DNA from: Siniperca chuatsi
Taxonomy: Eukaryota; Chordata; Actinopteri; Centrarchiformes; Sinipercidae
DNA length: 64,000 nt
Assembly: GCF_020085105.1 (NCBI RefSeq)
Contig: NC_058064.1
Location: 11,624,501-11,688,500 of the forward strand
Direction of reading: 5' to 3'
Below, piece by piece: positions 59,482 through 64,000 of the stretch (positions are counted from its first letter, which is position 1; every line of letters begins with the position of its first letter). The notes below the pieces were generated by a model. The model was not told the origin of the DNA, made no database searches, and was given only the letters and a program-made list of their open reading frames with translations. Made by a program: the position numbers and the translations under genes.

Positions 59482-60003
59482 GCTCAGTTATTTTCGGATG
59501 TGCATCACGATAATACTTCCGTCTGAGCACTCGGACTCATTCAGTTTTTGTTCCACTTTCAACCAGAACAGACCAGTCACATTAAGAAAATCCAGCCCTT
59601 TCCCTAATCCTACCATTTAAAAAATAATAATTTAACAACTGATGAATTAACTATACACTTCAACAAACCTTCTGATCTAATTTTAAATATTTATTTAATC
59701 AAAACACATTCAAGAGTTTTGTACATTCTCATTTCTCATCATGTACCTTGTCCACCGTCCACCATCTGAGGGTTGCAGATTCCAAACAGAAGAAGATTTA
59801 CACATTTTATAAACTGTATTTATTTATTGAATATACAGCATTTTAAAGAATTATTTTTAAAAACTGTGGCCAGCTGTTAGTATACAGGCTTCTTTTAATA
59901 TTAGATTTTAACCATTCATTATTACCAGGAAACCAAGGTATGAAAAATCACAATGTAAATGACACATTTTGATGAATATAAGAAACATTTTCTTGTCTTT
60001 TCT
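59482..60003. other. mrpl42 upstream region, then AT-rich intergenic DNA
   Basis: Just upstream of the mrpl42 ATG (59482-59560) a short stretch with CTTCCG-type motifs is the probable promoter. Beyond it the DNA is AT-rich and shows no further feature up to the MITE at 60007. Confidence 0.4.
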
Positions 60004-60006
60004 TAA

Positions 60007-60309
60007 AGATCAAGTGTGTAGGATTTAGTGGCATCTAATGGGGAAATTGCAGTTTGCAACCATTTGAATACTGCTCGCATCACCCTCCCGTTCCAAGCGT
60101 GTGGGAGAAACTGCAGTAGCCGGCCAATCTAGAGCCAGTGTTTGGCTTGTCTGTTCCCGGCTACTGTAGGAACATGGCGGTGCAACAAGACGGCCTCCGT
60201 GGAACAACGATTCTTATTTTCAGGTGATTATACACTAATGAAAACATACTTATGAATATTATATTCCATTTCTGCCAATAGCTCCCCCTAAATATTACAC
60301 ACTGGAACT
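60007..60309. mobile_element. TTAA-flanked MITE
   Basis: It is flanked by TTAA at 60003-60006 and 60310-60313. The ends AAGATCAAGTGTGTAGGATT and (minus strand) AAGTTCCAGTGTGTAATATT are inverse. The interior includes GAGCCAGTGTTTGGCTTGTC and GGTGATTATACACTAATGAA. It is a common teleost MITE from memory and a piggyBac-type target site. Confidence 0.75.
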
Positions 60310-60531
60310 TTAACACGTCTTTGAGTGTGCAAAGCCACTGGTATCCTTGCAGAGAGACAAACTGAACAGGTTTTTCAGGTGTTTTAGGTTCAGTTTGCAT
60401 TCTCGCCAACCTTTCAAATCCTTCATGAATGCAGCTTTATTTTTTCCCAATCCTTTTCGCATGAACTAAGTGCTGCACTATGAGGAACACAGCACCAAGC
60501 AGAGCTTGGATACATTTCCAGGGATGCTCAG

Positions 60532-60537
60532 TTTATT
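60532..60537 (-). terminator. pwp1: pwp1 poly(A) signal
   Basis: TTTATT on the + strand (AATAAA in sense), about 38 nt after the pwp1 stop. A second one lies at 60436-60441. Confidence 0.5.
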
Positions 60538-60574
60538 AATGTTTGTACGGGATGTTGATGCATCCAGAGCGTCA

Positions 60575-64000
<3,426 letters not shown>

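Overview
The window is nuclear DNA of a ray-finned fish, most likely a percomorph teleost. The evidence is five intron-containing, vertebrate-type genes with GT/AG splice sites, an AT-rich background, and many teleost-style dispersed repeats: Tc1, hAT and piggyBac relics, TTAA-flanked MITEs, a tRNA-derived SINE and LINE tails. Nothing suggests a prokaryote, organelle or virus.

All five genes lie on the minus strand. From left to right they are: pkp2 (plakophilin 2, a desmosomal armadillo protein; the 5' eight coding exons at 1072-8728, with the rest beyond the left edge); nudt4 (diphosphoinositol polyphosphate phosphohydrolase; 5 coding exons, 15605-26805, complete); ube2n (Ubc13, the K63-ubiquitin-conjugating enzyme; 47428-55657, complete); mrpl42 (mitochondrial ribosomal protein L42; 5 coding exons, 56528-59481, complete); and pwp1 (a nucleolar WD-repeat protein; the last 10 coding exons, 60575 to the right edge). 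I rebuilt exon boundaries by hand from splice sites and phase, and every join keeps frame. The genes serve unrelated housekeeping or cell-adhesion roles. They are neighbours through synteny and do not form a pathway.

Between nudt4 and ube2n lies about 18-20 kb without a recognisable gene (about 27.3-44.8 kb). It holds several repeat families, a homopurine tract of about 560 bp, a repeat carrying two perfect estrogen-response-element palindromes, and an inverted-repeat structure enclosing an unidentified, once-coding segment. Between pkp2 and nudt4 is a nested stack of transposons: a split repeat holding a TTAA-flanked MITE that abuts a decayed piggyBac copy.

The most interesting structure is in ube2n. 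A tandem duplication (47436-51656) has copied the last coding exon together with about 1.1 kb of the preceding intron. The distal exon copy encodes the normal C-terminus. The proximal copy keeps a good acceptor and an open frame but runs into former intron sequence, giving a predicted alternative tail of 7 new residues. Two transposons later inserted into the distal unit only.
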